Positions 24,335-36,815 of a stretch of 64,000 bases of DNA are shown here, piece by piece. The stretch is from NCBI RefSeq assembly GCF_963678635.1, contig NC_087068.1:50671724-50735723 (forward strand). Direction: 5' to 3'. The notes below the pieces were generated by a model, which saw only the letters and a list, made by a program, of their open reading frames with translations, made no database searches and was not told where the DNA came from. The position numbers and the translations under genes are program-made. This stretch comes from Symsagittifera roscoffensis. Its lineage: Eukaryota; Xenacoelomorpha; Acoela; Convolutidae. Numbering within the stretch: the first letter of the stretch is position 1; every line of letters begins with the position of its first letter.

Positions 24335-27300
24335 GGAAAATATATTTTTTTCGGTAAACAATTTTTCTTACAAAGTCTGCTAACATGTTCAATTCTGCTG
24401 ACAAACCCAATTCTGCCGACATGCTGAATTTTTGAAATTTAGAACAAAACTAACCCTTAGTTCTTTTGAGAGACTGATAACTTTTTCAAAGATATTCATA
24501 AAAAATTTCTGATTGTTTTTCGATTTATATTTCCTAGTTTCTGTCGATGTCCTTATCATTATTTCTCCTAGATTCTGTCGGCTGTGTTTCCATTTTTCCG
24601 GAAGGCATTTTTTTTTACCTGGTACGTTTTTCAAGCAGTTTTTTCCAAACCATGAGTGTGATTTTGCTTAAAACAGCTATAATATTAAAAAGCAGTTATA
24701 AAAAATATTATGAAAGTTATTCTGTAGTTTGTAATTTTCCCAACTCTGATTTTTAGTTTTTTTTTCGTTAAATGGGCTCGTTTTATATTTTTTTCACTTT
24801 ATGATGTGTAGTTTCACAGGCGAATTTTTTCATCTGATTGAATATCTCTTTCAGCTTAAATCGGATTTCAGTTGAAATTTTTGAGGCTCGGTCATCAAGG
24901 TCTGTTAGCATTGTTCATGATTCTAATCCGAGACAAAGATATACAGTTTTTATTGATATGTTTTTTGTTTTCTTCTCGATTTTTTCAATATCTTGTTTTG
25001 CAATGTTTTAATTGCTGCGAAGTGCCCTTTTGGAAAATTGCGATAATCTCACGGAGAAGTTACTTTTAGTTTTTATGCAATCTCTAAAGTACAAGGAAAA
25101 TTACAGGGATAAACATGTTTTTTAATAAAAAATTTCAATAGATTATGTGGTTAAAACAAGTAGGGTTTAACAGATTAAAAAGAATGCTCGACAAATTTTG
25201 ATGAAATTTGGTGTACCAAAGGCCAATTCGTTTTCAAAGTCTTGAACCGAAAAAACATTTTTTTTTCGGTAAACAATTTTTCTTACAAAGTCTGCTAACA
25301 TGTTCAATTCTGCTGACAAACCCAAATCTGCCGACATGCTGACTTTTTGAAATTTTGAACAAAACTAACCCTTAGTTCTTTTGAGAGACTGATAATTTTT
25401 TCAAAGATATTTATAAAAAATTGCTGATTATTTTTTGTTCTATATGTCCTAGTTTCTGTCGATGTCTTTATGATTATTTGTCCTAGTTTCTGTCGGCTGT
25501 GTTTCCATTTTTCCGGAAGGCATTTTTCATTACCTGGTACGTTTTTCAAGCAGGTTTTTCCAAACCATGAGTGTGTTTTTGCTGAAAACAGCTATAATAT
25601 TAAAAAGCTGTTATAAAAAATGTTATGAAAGTTATTCTGGAGTTTGTAAATTTACCAACTCTGATTTTTAGTTTTTTTTTTGGTTAAATGGGCTCATTTT
25701 ATATTATTTTGATTTTATGATGTGTAGTTTCACAGGTGAATTTTTTCGATTGATTTTGTTTGCTTCAGCTGGAACGGGTCGAATATCTGTTTCAGCTGAA
25801 ATCGGGTTTCAGCTGAAACTTTCGAGGCTCGGTCATCAATTCTCAAGGCCTGTTAGCATTGTTCATGATTCTAATCCGAGACAAAGATATGCAGTTTTTA
25901 TTGATATGTTTTTTGTTTTTTTTTCTCTATTTTTTCAATATTTTGTTTTGCATTGTTTTAATTGCTGCGAAGTGCCTTTTTGGAAAATTGCAATAATATC
26001 ACGGAGAAGTTACTTTTAGTTTTTATGCAATCTCTAAAGTACACGGAAAATTACAGGGATAAACATGTTTTTTAATAGAAAATTGCAATTGATTATGTGG
26101 TTAAAACAAAGAGAGTTTAACAGATTAAAAAGAATGCTCGACTAATTTTGATGAAATTAAATGTACCAAAGGCCAATTCGTCTTCAAAGTCTTGAACCGA
26201 AAAATTATATATTTTTTTGGGTAAACAATTTTTCTTACAAAATCTGCTAGCATGTTCAATTCTGCTGACAAACCCAACTCTGCCGACATGCTGATCTTTT
26301 GAAATTTTGAACAAAACTAACCCTTAGTTCTTTTGAGAGACTGATAATTTTTTCAAAGATTTTTATAAAAAATTGCTGATTGTTTTTTGGTCTATAAGTC
26401 CTAGTTTCTGTCGATGTCTTTATGATTATTTGTCCTAATTTCTGTCGGCTGTGTTTCCATTTTTCCGGAAGTCATTTTTTATTACCTCGTACGTTTTTCA
26501 AGCAGGTTTTTCCAAACCATGAAAGTGTTTTTGCTTAAAACAGCTATAATATTAAAAAGCAGTTATAAAAAATGTTATGAAAGTTATTCCGTAGTTTGTA
26601 AAATTTACCAACTCTGATTTTTAGTTTTTTTTTGGTTAAATGGGCTCGTTTTATATTATTTTGATTTTATGATGTGTAGTTTCACAGGCGAATTTTTTCA
26701 ATTGATTTTGTTTGCTTCAACTGGAACGGGTCGAATATCTGTTTCAGCTGGAATCGGGTTTCAGCTGAAACTTTCGAGGCTCGGTCATCAATTCTCAAGG
26801 CCTGTTAGCATTGTTCATGATTCTAATCCGAGACAAAGATATGCAGTTTTTATTGATATGTTTTTTGTTTTTTTTTCTCTATTTTTTCAATATCTTGTTT
26901 TGCAATGTTTTAATTGCTGCAAAGTGCCTTTTTGGAAAATTGCGATATTATCACGGAGAAGTTACTTTTAGTTTTTAAGCAATCTCTAATGTACAAAGAA
27001 AATTAGAGGGATAAACATGTTTTTTAATTAAAAATTGCAATTGATTATGTGGTTAAAACAAGTGGAGTTTAACAGATTAAAAAGAATGCTCGACTAATTC
27101 TGATGAAATTTGGTGTACCAAAGGCCAATTCGTTTTCAAAGTCTTGAACCGAAAAAACATTTTTTTTCGGTAAACAATTTTCCTACAAAGTCTGCTAACA
27201 TGTTCAATTCTGCTGAGAAACCCAACTCTGCCGACATGCTGACTTTTTGAAATTTCGAACAAAACTAACCCTTAGTGCTTTTGAGAGACTGATAATTTTT

Positions 27301-29990
27301 TTAAAGATGTTTATAAAAAATTGCTGATTGTTTTTTGGTCTATATGTCCTAGTTTCTGTCGATGTCTATATGATTTTTTGTCCTAGCTACTGTCGGCTGT
27401 GTTTCCATTTTTCTGGAAGGCATTTTTTATTACCAGTTTTTCAAGCAGAATTTTCCAAACCATGAGTGTGTTTTTTTCTTAAAACAGCTATAATATTAAA
27501 AAGCAGTTATAAAAAATGTTATGAAAATTATTCTGTAGTTTGTAAATTTACCAACTCTGATTTTTAGTTTTTTTTGGTTGAATGGGCTCGTTTTATATTA
27601 TTTTGTTTTTATGATGTGAAGTTTCACAGGCAAATTTTTTTAATTGATTTTGTTTGCTTCAACTGGAACGGGTCGAATATCTGTTTCAGCTGAAATCGGG
27701 TTTCAGCTGAAACTTTCGAGGCTCGGTCATCAATTCTCAAGGCCTGTTAGCATTGTTCATGATTCTAATCCGAGACAAAGATATGCAGTTTTTATTGATA
27801 TGTTTTTTGTTTTTTTCTCTATTTTTTCAATATCTTGCTTTGCAATGTTTTAATTGCTTCGAAGTGCCCTTTTGGAAAACTGCGATAATATCACGGAGAA
27901 GTTACTTTTAGTTTTTATGCAATCTCTAAAGTACACGGAAAATTACAGGGATAAACATGTTTTTTAATAGAAAATTGCAATTGATTATGTGGTTAAAACA
28001 AAGAAAGTTTAACAGATTAAAAAGAATGCTCGACTAATTTTGATGAAATTTGGTGTACCAAAGGCCAATTCGTTTTCAAAGTCTTGAACCGAAAAAATAT
28101 ATTTTTTTCGGTAAACAATTTTTCTTAAAAAGTCTGCTAACATATTCAATTCTGCTGACAAACGCAACTCTGCCGACATGCTGATTTTTTGAAATTTCGA
28201 ACAAAACTAGCCCTTAGTTCTTTTGAGAGACTGATAATTTATTCAAAGATATTTATAAAAAATTGCTGATTGTTTTTTGATTTATATGTCCTAGTTTCTG
28301 TCGATGTCTTTATGATTATTTGTCCTAGTTTCTGTCGGCTGTATTTCCATTTTTTTGGAAGGCATTTTTTATTACCTGGTACGTTTTTCGAGCAGGTTTT
28401 TCCAAACCATGAGTGTGTTTTTGCTTAAAACAGCTATAATATTAAAAAGCAGTTATAAAAATTGTTATGAAAGTTATTCTGTAGTTTGTAAATTTACAAA
28501 CTCTGATTTTTAGTTTTTTTTTTTTGGTTAAATGGGCTCGTTTTACATTTTTTTGATTTTATGATGTGTAGTTTCACAGGCCATTTTTTTCAATTGATTT
28601 TGTTTGCTTCAGCTGGAACGGGTCGAATATCTGTTTCAGCTGAAATCGGGTTTCAGCTGAGTTTTTTGAGGCTCGGTCATCAATTCTCCAGGCCTGTTAG
28701 CATTGTTCATGATTCTAATCCGAGACAAAGATATGCAGTTTTTATTGATATGTTTTTTGTTTTTTTTTCTCTATTTTTTCAATATCTTGTTTTGCAATGT
28801 TTTAAATGCTGCGAAGTGACCTTTTGAAAAACTGCGATAATATCACGGAGAAGTTACTTTTAGTTTTTATGCAATCTCTAAAGTACACGGAAAATTACAG
28901 GGATAAACATGTTTTTTAATAGAAAATTGCAATTGATTATGTGGTTAAAACAAAGAGAGTTTAACAGATTAAAAAGAATGCTCGACTAATTTTGATGAAA
29001 TTTGGTGTACCAAAGGCCAATTCGTTTTCAAAGTCTTGAACCGAAAAATTATTTTTTTTTTCGGTAAACAATTTTTCCTAGAAAGTCTGCTAACATGTTC
29101 AATTCTGCTGACAAACCCAACTCTGCCGACATGCTGAGTTTTTGAAATTTCGAACAAAACTAACCCTTAGTTCTTTTGAGAGACTGATAAATTTTTCAAA
29201 GATATTTATAAAAAAAGTGCTGATTGTTTTTTGGTCTATATGTCCTAGTTTCTGTCGATGTCTTTATGATTATTTGTCCTAGTTTCTGTCGGCTGTGTTT
29301 CCATTTTTCCGGAAGGCATTTTTTATTACCTGGTACGTTTTCAAGCAGGTTTTTCCAAACCATGAGTGTGTTTTTGCTTAAAACAGCTATAATATTAAAA
29401 AGCAGTTATAAAAATTGTTATGAAAGTTATTCTGTAGTTTGTAAATTTACCAACTCTGATTTTTAGTTTTTTTTTGGTTAAATGGGCTCGTTTTATATTA
29501 TTTTGATTTTTTGATGTGTAGTTTCACTGGCGAATTTTTTCAATTGTTTTTGTTTGCTTCAGCTGGAACGGGTCGAATATCTGTTTCAGCTGAAATCGGG
29601 TTTCAGCTGAAATTTCTGAGGCTCGGTCATCAATTCTCAAGTCCAGTTAGCATTGTTCATGATTCTAATCCGAGACAAAGATATGCAGTTTTTATTGATA
29701 TGTTTTTTGTTTTTTTCTCTATTTTTTCAATATCTTGTTTTGCAATATTTTAATTGCTGCGAAGTGCCCTTTTGGAAAAATGCAATAATATCACGGAGAA
29801 AATACTTTTAGTTTTTATGCAATCTCTAAAGTACAAGGAAAATTACAGGGATAAACATGTTTTTTCAATAGAAAATTGCAATTGATTATGTGGTTAAAAC
29901 AAAAAGAGTTTAACAGATTAAAAAGAATACTCGACTAATTGTGATGACATTTGGTGTACCAAAGGCCAATTCGTTTTTGAAGTCTTGATG
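24335..29990 (+). repeat. Tandem satellite, six units of about 0.95 kb
   Basis: The landmark CGGTAAACAATTTTTC begins at about 24352, 25267, 26219, 27169, 28110 and 29062, giving periods of about 915, 953, 949, 941 and 952 bp, and the sixth unit ends near 29990. Units are highly similar. The first is shorter because it lacks part of the CAGCTGGAACGGGTCGAATA block. Each unit contains three TCTGCTGACA/CTGCCGACATG-type phrases, a TTTCTGTCGGCTGTGTTTCC phrase shared with the SINE-like repeats at 2-6 kb, and a B-box-like GATTCTAATCC. A reading frame of up to 100 residues recurs in four or five units but is shortened differently in each, so I do not call it a gene. Confidence 0.9.
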
Positions 29991-30620
29991 AAAACTTCAA
30001 AAACAATTTTTTTTTCTAATTAAATGTTTTTTGGTATTATTGTTGAAATATACTGTCCTTTTCTTCGAAAGTCGAAACAATAGAGTTGCTCAATTAAAAT
30101 TGAAAAAAAATTCAGCTACTGTTTCCTATTAATCTCAAAAGTTTTCAATTTTCCGCTTATTGTTGCGATTTTTGAAAAAAGTGACGGAATATCTGTACTC
30201 AGGGTGGTATTACTGGCTAATTTTCACGGAAGTTTTTTTATATCAGCTGACAATTATTGCTGTTTTGAGCGCAAAATTTACACTTCGACAAAAACAGCCA
30301 TTTCCGACTAACTTTTTCATATCATCCAAAAGGTATAGTTGTCTTAAGCTCAAAATCAAAAACAGGTTTCACTTATGATTATTTTTTGTAAAATTAAGGA
30401 GATTTGACGATTGCCAAGCAAGCTAATTGTCATAATTGGTACGTTACTGGGAGCTAAATTTATCAAGTTGTTTTCCTATATGGCCTTTGGGGTAATTTTT
30501 TTGAAAACCTATCAAATTTTTTCTTAAAGCGAGTACTGCTCCCTTGAGTTACTCGGAACAAGAGGTAGTCGGAACATTCATAGCTTCGATCTGATACGAG
30601 CAGTCTAGTTTTGAAAGATA
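29991..30620 (-). repeat. Inverted relative of the 7.4-8.1 kb element
   Basis: The reverse complement of 30060-30620 aligns with 7530-8100: shared landmarks are the CTATAGA...AGACTGCTCGTATCAG block (30560-30625 versus 7530-7590) and the GATATTCCGT...CGAAAGTCGGAACAATA block (30070-30195 versus 8020-8080). It is a diverged second copy in the opposite orientation with no coding content. Confidence 0.55.
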
Positions 30621-30745
30621 TCTATAGTCATAAGAAAAAAACTCCATTTACCAATTAAAATTTAAGAATGCTGCGAAACTGCCCAATTACCCGATTTTTT
30701 GCTAAGTCCTAAACTTAACCTCAACCTTAGACAGATAATATAAAC

Positions 30746-30751
30746 TTTAAT
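30746..30751 (-). promoter_or_regulatory. Candidate polyadenylation signal ATTAAA for the tetraspanin
   Basis: On the minus strand ATTAAA occurs about 28 nt after the tetraspanin stop codon. It is a common variant hexamer at a plausible distance; no other evidence is available. Confidence 0.35.
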
Positions 30752-30778
30752 CCACGAAACTAGTCCAGATAGACCAGA

Positions 30779-31770
30779 TTAATCAGATTCCAGAGACTGG
30801 AACTGTTTGAACACGTTGCCCAAACAACATGCGATTACAATTCCGAACCAGTGCAACATTCCCAAGATGATCGCGACGAGTGCCATCACGAGAACATGTC
30901 GGTTAATCTCGGCTTCGACTTCGTGGACACATAAGTCGTAAAAGATGGCGACTCCGCTGTCCGGGTATCCAGTGCCGCATCCGACTGTGTTGTTGACGCA
31001 GCAGGAGTCGGGGACGTTGCCGGATCCGAGTGTGTCGTTCCAGGAAGCCGGACCGCTGGTGCCACAACATCGGAAGCCCCTTTGGATGTGATCCCAAGCT
31101 CTACAACGTTATTTTTTTGAAGAAAAACAAAAAAATAATAATTTTTTTGAAAATATTACGACTCATGGCTGAGCCAAATGTTTCAAATTAACTATCCTGA
31201 GGATGATTGAATAAAAGATAGCTAGATCTTTCATAATAGTTTTCACAGTGTACTTTTAATTGTTCAAAATTGTTGCCGGTTCTTACGTGAGTTTAAAAGA
31301 TAGAAATGACACTCCGTTGTAATAACTTTAAATGATATTCAACCAATTAACTAATTTTTTTTCTACCTCTTAGTAGGTTTATCCGTACTGTACTGTTCCA
31401 TCGATTTTTTCAAACTCTTCTCAAAAACTTCCATGGCTGCATCTTTGTTCTTTAACAGGTAAAATCCCATGGAAACTTCCACGCAAAACAAGATGAACAG
31501 GAAAACTCCGAAGCCGTACAACATGCACGCACTTTTGGAGAAGGCTCCATAACAACCAAGAAACCCTACTATGAAAATCAGCAACCCAAGGGCTATTAAA
31601 ACCCCTGAGCCGTTAGTAATATAGGAGACGTCAAACTCTTCGTAATCCCGAACACTGACAATCGAGTAAATTCCGACAGCGGTTAAGGAAACTCCGATAC
31701 CCCAAAGAATAATATTCGCAACAATAAAGACGAATCGCAGAAGTTCTTCTGATACAGATAATCCTGCCAT
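30779..31770 (-). CDS. Tetraspanin, two exons, complete
   Basis: Exon 1 is 31367-31770, the intron 31101-31366 (266 nt, GTAGAA...GTTGTAG, phase 2) and exon 2 30779-31100; joined they encode 241 residues. Four membrane segments are visible: about residues 11-38, 55-77, 81-106 and 204-229. The GCYGA motif follows TM2 (72-76). The large extracellular loop (about 107-203) has the family hallmark CCG (146-148) created after splicing within AWDHIQRGFRCCG, then PDSCC (165-169), GC (175-176) and a final Cys 192, so six cysteines for three disulfides. Members of this family organise membrane microdomains with integrins, immunoglobulin proteins and proteases; the partner cannot be told from sequence. 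The start ATG has A at -3. Length and loop pattern are typical of CD63/CD9-class members, but I cannot assign an orthologue. A degraded second copy lies at 35530-35940. Confidence 0.93.
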
Positions 31771-32141
31771 TTAAAAATAATGCAGCGTTTGTTAACCAAA
31801 AAAAAATGATTCAAATGTGCTTCATAACGTTCAAAGTGTCAAAATACGCGTTTAATTTTCTGAAAGGAACTCAAATAAACGTTTTTGTTTGAATAAGATA
31901 TTGGAAAAATATGGATTAACAAAAAAAACGATCGTCACTGAGCTTTCAATATGTGACACGTTTGCATGTGAACGGAATTTTTGTGTTTTTGTTACTTTTT
32001 TGAGTCTGGCTGATGACGCAACAGATGTGAAATCCATTGTGATATCAGTCGGAAGAAAAATTCGCAAACTATTCATCTTAAGATCAAATTGAATTCAACC
32101 GAGGCTGATTTTCGAGCACTTAAAAAGGCCTTCTTTTGTTG
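31771..32141. other. 5' flank of the tetraspanin; part of a duplicated block
   Basis: No gene is supported. The stretch around 31990-32090 (TTTTTTGAGTCTGGCTGATGACGCAACAGATGTGAAATCC) aligns with 36100-36150, showing that the duplication that copied the tetraspanin extended upstream of the gene. Confidence 0.5.
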
Positions 32142-32547
32142 CAGTGGCGGAGTTAGGGGGGGCGGGGGTCGCGGACGCCTTTTTCTTCCAGGGATTCGAT
32201 CCCCTGCCGACCCAAAGGGTCTCACCTTTGGTACTCTTTTTAAGAAATCCAGTTTTGGCAGACCGACCCTAAAAATTTGCTAAAGGCGCCTTTGGCGCCA
32301 ATATATACTAATTTTGAGGGATGAGCGCGCGCCGAAAAAAAGCGATTTTTTGGTCAAAATTTTCCAAAAAGTGCTCAAAAACGCCTTTTTTGGACTGTTT
32401 TTTAAGTTTTGCCTGCGGCGCAGAAAATTTGGCCAAAACGGACTAAACTGTGCTTAGGGAGAGAGCTCGAAAAATCAATTTGGTCGACCTAAAACAAAAG
32501 GTCAATAAAATTTTGGACATTTTTAGAAAATCCTAGATCCGCCCTTG
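32142..32547. mobile_element. hAT-like MITE, 406 bp
   Basis: The ends CAGTGGCGGAGTTAGG and, inverted, CAAGGGCGGATCTAGG match at 12 of 16 positions, and the type CARGGGCGGATCYAGG is common among hAT-related elements. The flanking octamers TTTTGTTG (32134-32141) and TTTGGTAG (32548-32555) match at 6 of 8 positions, as expected for an aged 8-bp duplication. The related copy of this locus near 36335 lacks the insertion. There is no transposase. Confidence 0.65.
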
Positions 32548-33120
32548 TTTGGTAGTGCAGCTATTATTCCGAAGGTTATTTTTAGCTAAAACCGGCACTA
32601 AACGAGTCCAACCTACGAATGAGGCGTCGCTCCAAACCATGATTGCTTTTGGTTTGAAGAGTTATTAAAAATCGGCGCATAATTGAAAAGCTCAAACAAT
32701 TATAGTTTGACCCATATCCGTGCATGAGCAACTTTACATTCATTTCCTTGCTGTTTTTTGAAGTTTGGGCCAACCAAAAGAATCACTTTTTGACCCAAAA
32801 GATAAAAATTGATCGAAAAATTTGTGAAGCAGGTCGACACATGAGTCGACAAGAGTCAATCATTATCGAAGGCTCGATAGTTGAGTCGACCAACCTTTAT
32901 TCATTAGGCATGTTTTTTAAATTTAGATTTTCTTGTACAAACTGCCACCAAAAAAAAACATTTTGGTTCATCTGATTGAAAGATCCTGCCATGAAACAAA
33001 AATTTCAAAAAGATCACTAGTGCTAAGTGGATCATGATTGGGGGAGGGGTGAGTGTAGGATAGGACCCGTTGCTTTAAGATAAGCTATTGATTTCCAGTC
33101 CTACATGCTTTTTTTTCAGA

Positions 33121-33957
33121 TAAAGTATAGAGTCTGTGAAGTGTTTGTATTGCAAAAAGGGTTAGCAATTTTCTAGATGGTTTACCACGGTGCGGAAAAA
33201 TTAATTTTTGGAGTTTTGGAGGAAAATTTATAGTTTAGAAGAAAAAATTTTTTGTACTTCGTGGGAAAAATTTGGCGCGCGTTATCAAGTTGGTTTAGTT
33301 TGATGTAAATTAGGTTAAGATGTGAATTGGGTCAAGTGTCAAGTTTTTTTCTCATTGTTTCAATCATGCTGATCAACTAAATTTATGCTACCATTGTTGA
33401 TTTTATAACTAACAGCAATAAATTGATTATATAACAAACAGCAACTATGCTTAAACTATATGGAATTAAGCTGAAACATACTGAAATTTTGAGAAAAAAA
33501 ATCGAATCAAAAACTAAGTTGTGTAAATACAAATCACTGCTTCGTATGAAACTTCACCTCTAATTACAAATATTTTGATAAATTAATTAGGATGTTACTG
33601 CGTCGTATAAACTTCTACTTAGATAGAACAGATTTTGCAAGTTCGATGGTTTTCAATGAATTCCATCAATAAAAAAATTGAATTTTGTCGTTTTGTGTAA
33701 AAATAACTAGGTCTTTTTATGTATGGTCGTTCGTAATAACCGTATTAATTACGGTTCCGAACAATCTGTTTAACGATGCCAAATCGATTGCCTCTGAAAA
33801 TTTGTTTATATTTTGATACAGTTCCTTGCCAAAACCGTCAAAAACACTTTAGTCGTCTCATTTTGCAAAAGCTAGTGTCTTGTAAGCGGGAGCTATATTT
33901 TTTCCCTAAACATCTTTTCTGACACAGTTTCAACTAGTTTCATTTTTTCAATTTTGT
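33121..33957. other. AT-rich DNA, no gene
   Basis: No coding or RNA feature is supported. A short stretch near 33400-33480 (TAACTAACAGCAATAAATTG) resembles 37070-37100, so the duplicated block may run on to here. Confidence 0.4.
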
Positions 33958-35340
33958 CTCCCAACTGGCGTAAAGGTAACGCCGTTGCTTTTCCTCACGA
34001 AAGTATAGAGTACAAGTCTCGGCCGATCTTTGTTTTTTTTTTTCAAGTTAATTCAAATTGAAAACTTTTTCCCGTTAAAAATTAAACTGTCGGACTTGCA
34101 TTTGTCTGCTCCAATTTTGTCGACTTAGTTATCAAATCATGGATTTTGCTTGTGTTGCAAACCAATGTTTTTGTAGTTGCATGTGCGTGCAAGATTCCTT
34201 GAAGTTTCAGGTAAAATTTAAAATTATATTAAAAAAATTTTGTTCGACTCAATTTATGTCTCTGAAAGATTGTCGGCTTTGTTTTTTGCTTGTACGTTTT
34301 CTACCATTGCTAAATAACAAATCAAATGTCTTGCTTGGCAAGTCTCACTAGAATTGCGGTTTCATAAAACATGTATAATGAAAATGGATGGGATTGGGAT
34401 TTTTATTTTATTTCGTTTTTATTGACGCTTTAGAAATTATTTTCACTTTTTTCCAATAAATCAACGCCGATTTTCAAAAACTGGTATCAAAAACTCCGAT
34501 GTGTACCTTCATGATGCCCTAGTCTGATTTTACTTTATCTCACACTCTAGATCCTTGGAAAAAGTCGTTGGATAGAATATTTGACCTATATTGTTTGGAA
34601 TTTTCTCTTTTTCTCAAAAATTACAACCCAAAATCTGAGATTTTGGATTCAATTGACAAAACGGGTTGTGGGGAACTCCCTTGCTTAATCACCCACGCCC
34701 ACATTTTTTTACACGACACTTTTCTTGAAACTTTTTTGTAGATAACTATGCTGCTAAACTTGATTGCAGGAGTGTAACCAAAACAACAGATTCATGAAAA
34801 ATGGCGGACTTTTAGAAAAGGTGGTGTTAAGTGTTCAATTGAGAATGGAAACAAAAACCGTCTCTGCTTAAGCGGCTACGATCTACTTCCAGCGGAAAAA
34901 AAATTGATCTCGACGAGTCAAGTTTTTGAACTTTTGAGCGTTTTTGTAGAAACTTTTTGACGTTTCTTAAAAACTACCCCATCAAATCTAAGGTAATTTT
35001 AATTTTGCGAAAAACATATGATGTCCTTGGAAAAATTCCAATTTCTCGAAAGTTTCCACTCTTCTCGCTTATTATTGTAGAAAACAATTAAGTCTTTGGA
35101 CAAAGTCCATTTTGTGACTTTTTTCATTGCATCCCAAATCAGTATTACAAATTGAAAAAAAAATATCAAACAGTTACCTCCAGCTTTAGCTGGACCCCTC
35201 GTTTTCTTTTATCGCGGTATAGGAAAATGTAGGTTCACCAAGGTTTTTTTTTCCAACATTTTTCATTTTTTACCGACCTAAGCTTTTTAAGTTTGTCTTG
35301 TATCGCAAGTGGTGCGAAGCTCCGTTTTGCCTCTGTATTA
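33958..35340 (+). repeat. SINE-like repeat with tRNA-like head and conserved tail, probably nested
   Basis: A tRNA-like head (ACTGGCGTAAAGGTAACGCC...ACAAGTCTCGGCCG, 33965-34025) is followed by a T run and the middle phrase TTTGTCTGCTCC...GACTTAGTTATCAAATCATGG (34100-34140) shared with 2.7, 5.9 and 56.1 kb. The 38-nt tail motif is at 35301-35340. At nearly 1.4 kb this is too long for one SINE, so other sequence is probably inserted between head and tail. Confidence 0.4.
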
Positions 35341-35419
35341 GTTTATACGTACCTGTCTTTCCAATATAGCAGCATTATGTCCTACCAAAAACACAGAAAA
35401 ATTAGAGATCGCTTTATTC

Positions 35420-36815
35420 ATCTGTTTTTTTTTTCATGGTGCTTAGCCAACACTTAACCCTACTCTTGGATAGCTACAAGATATTTGTTCTCTTAAAATT
35501 AGATAAGATTGTCAACATTATTTGGACTACAGAAACTGGAACTATCTGAACATGTATTCCAGTCACAACACGGCTACAAATCCGAGCCAGTGTAACCCTC
35601 TGGAGATGTATCCAATGCCTCACCCTTGACGAAGCAGGAATTGGTAACCTTGTCGAATACGAGTGACTTTCCCAGGAAGCATGATTGGAAGCCCATCTGA
35701 ACCTGATTTCAAGCTCTGCAACTTCATTTGTAGTTATAGAAGTAACAAAGTTGTTTATTACAAAATTTCAGCTCATGGCTGAAGCAATTATCTCAATTAG
35801 AAGGTAGAACAAAACATCTTAGATAATTACCAGGTAAAATCCACGTGAATTAAGATAAACCAATGACTCCGAAGTCGTACATCATACATGCTTTTTTAAG
35901 TAGAGTTCTTCCATGAAAATGATCTTGCCAAACCTCAAGAATAAGATTTATGTTAAAATTTTGAAAATTGTCAAAACGAAATTCTGTTTTCTCGTAGAAA
36001 TATAATTTAACGCAAAATTTTGAATATTTTTTTTTGTAAATATCATTTTAAAATAAGTGCTGAGTTTTCTACGAGCGACAAATTTTCATTATTGTTTTTT
36101 GAGACTTTTTTGAATCTGACTGATGACATGACATAAATAAATTCCAATTAGACACAACAAGTGAGAAAACAATTTCAATTAAAAAATGATCCAAGATCAA
36201 GCTGAAATCAAGCAAACTAAAAATTGATATCTAATGATAACTATCAGCCTATAAGTGTCCCCCTAGTTGTTGCTATTAGTCAAAAAATTTGAGTTCTTCA
36301 ATTTATCAATTTAAATTGTCCTAGTCGTCTAGTGCAACTATTAGCCTCAATTTACAGCCTTAGCAAGCACTAAAGGGTCCAATCTACGAATGAGACGTCA
36401 CTCACCCCCTAGTTGCGCAAATTGATCGCTGAAGGCTTAATACATTACTGGAGCATAATAGAAACTCCCAGCCATTAGCGTGTGCAATCCGTAGATTAGC
36501 AATAGCCATCCACATCCCATGTTGTTGATATAGGAGTCGACCGAAGACCCATTTTTTGACCCAAAAAACAAAAGTTGACCAAAAGTCTTGGTCGATGAAA
36601 AGACAGGCTTGATAACTTGAATTGACCGACATGATCAACAATGATCAAACTTCGCAACTTAAAAATTGCACCGAAGAACTACTCCTTTTGGCTCATCTGA
36701 GCACGGATCTTACCTTGAAACGGAACAAAATCGTAGTAGTAGATGAGCAAAGAGATCAGGGAGGAGTGCTCGCATGACCGTATGCCTTGCGATCAGCTAC
36801 TGATTTCAGGTCCTC
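35420..36815. repeat. Segmental duplication, copy B (degraded)
   Basis: This block aligns co-linearly with 30705-33120 as described for copy A. It includes the tetraspanin pseudogene and the upstream non-coding DNA. It lies downstream of copy A in the same orientation, separated by about 2.3 kb of SINE-like and AT-rich sequence. Confidence 0.7.
35530..35940 (-). pseudogene. Tetraspanin pseudogene (duplicate of 30779-31770)
   Basis: On the minus strand, 35825-35940 resembles exon 1 around TM2-TM3 (ATGTACGACTTCGGAGTC matches the part encoding LYGFGV; GGATTTTACCTGG matches the end of TM3). Then 35560-35740 resembles exon 2, with GCTTCCTGGGAAAGTCACTCG and GCTTCGTCAAGGGT aligning to the large-loop region. 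The copy lacks the start, the CCG motif, the loop between the last cysteines and most of TM4, has no open frame, and has lost most of the intron. It is a dead duplicate; remaining similarity also extends into both flanks, so it arose by DNA duplication and not by retrotransposition. Confidence 0.8.

Larger units (their letters stand above)
30705..33120. repeat. Segmental duplication, copy A (contains the intact tetraspanin)
   Basis: Matches to 35420-36815 are found at 30707-30860 (35440-35600), the tetraspanin exons, 31990-32090 (36100-36220), 32585-32700 (36355-36470), 32785-32830 and 33085-33115 (36550-36600 and 36795-36815), in the same order and orientation. Copy B is shorter because of many deletions and because it lacks the hAT-like MITE. 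Confidence 0.7.

Noticed and set aside
25717-26019. 100-residue frame repeated in several satellite units (25717, 26669, 27644, 28561, 29511)
   Set aside because: It recurs because the units are near-identical DNA; its end is truncated differently from unit to unit and the first unit lacks it.
30903-31097. 64-residue arginine-rich minus-strand frame
   Set aside because: It is the wrong reading frame over tetraspanin exon 2.
31363-31368. Stop codon TAG ending a 135-residue tetraspanin fragment
   Set aside because: The stop lies at the exon-intron border: AAGAG/GTAGAA is a splice donor, and joining to 31100 restores the AWDHIQ...CCG motif in frame.
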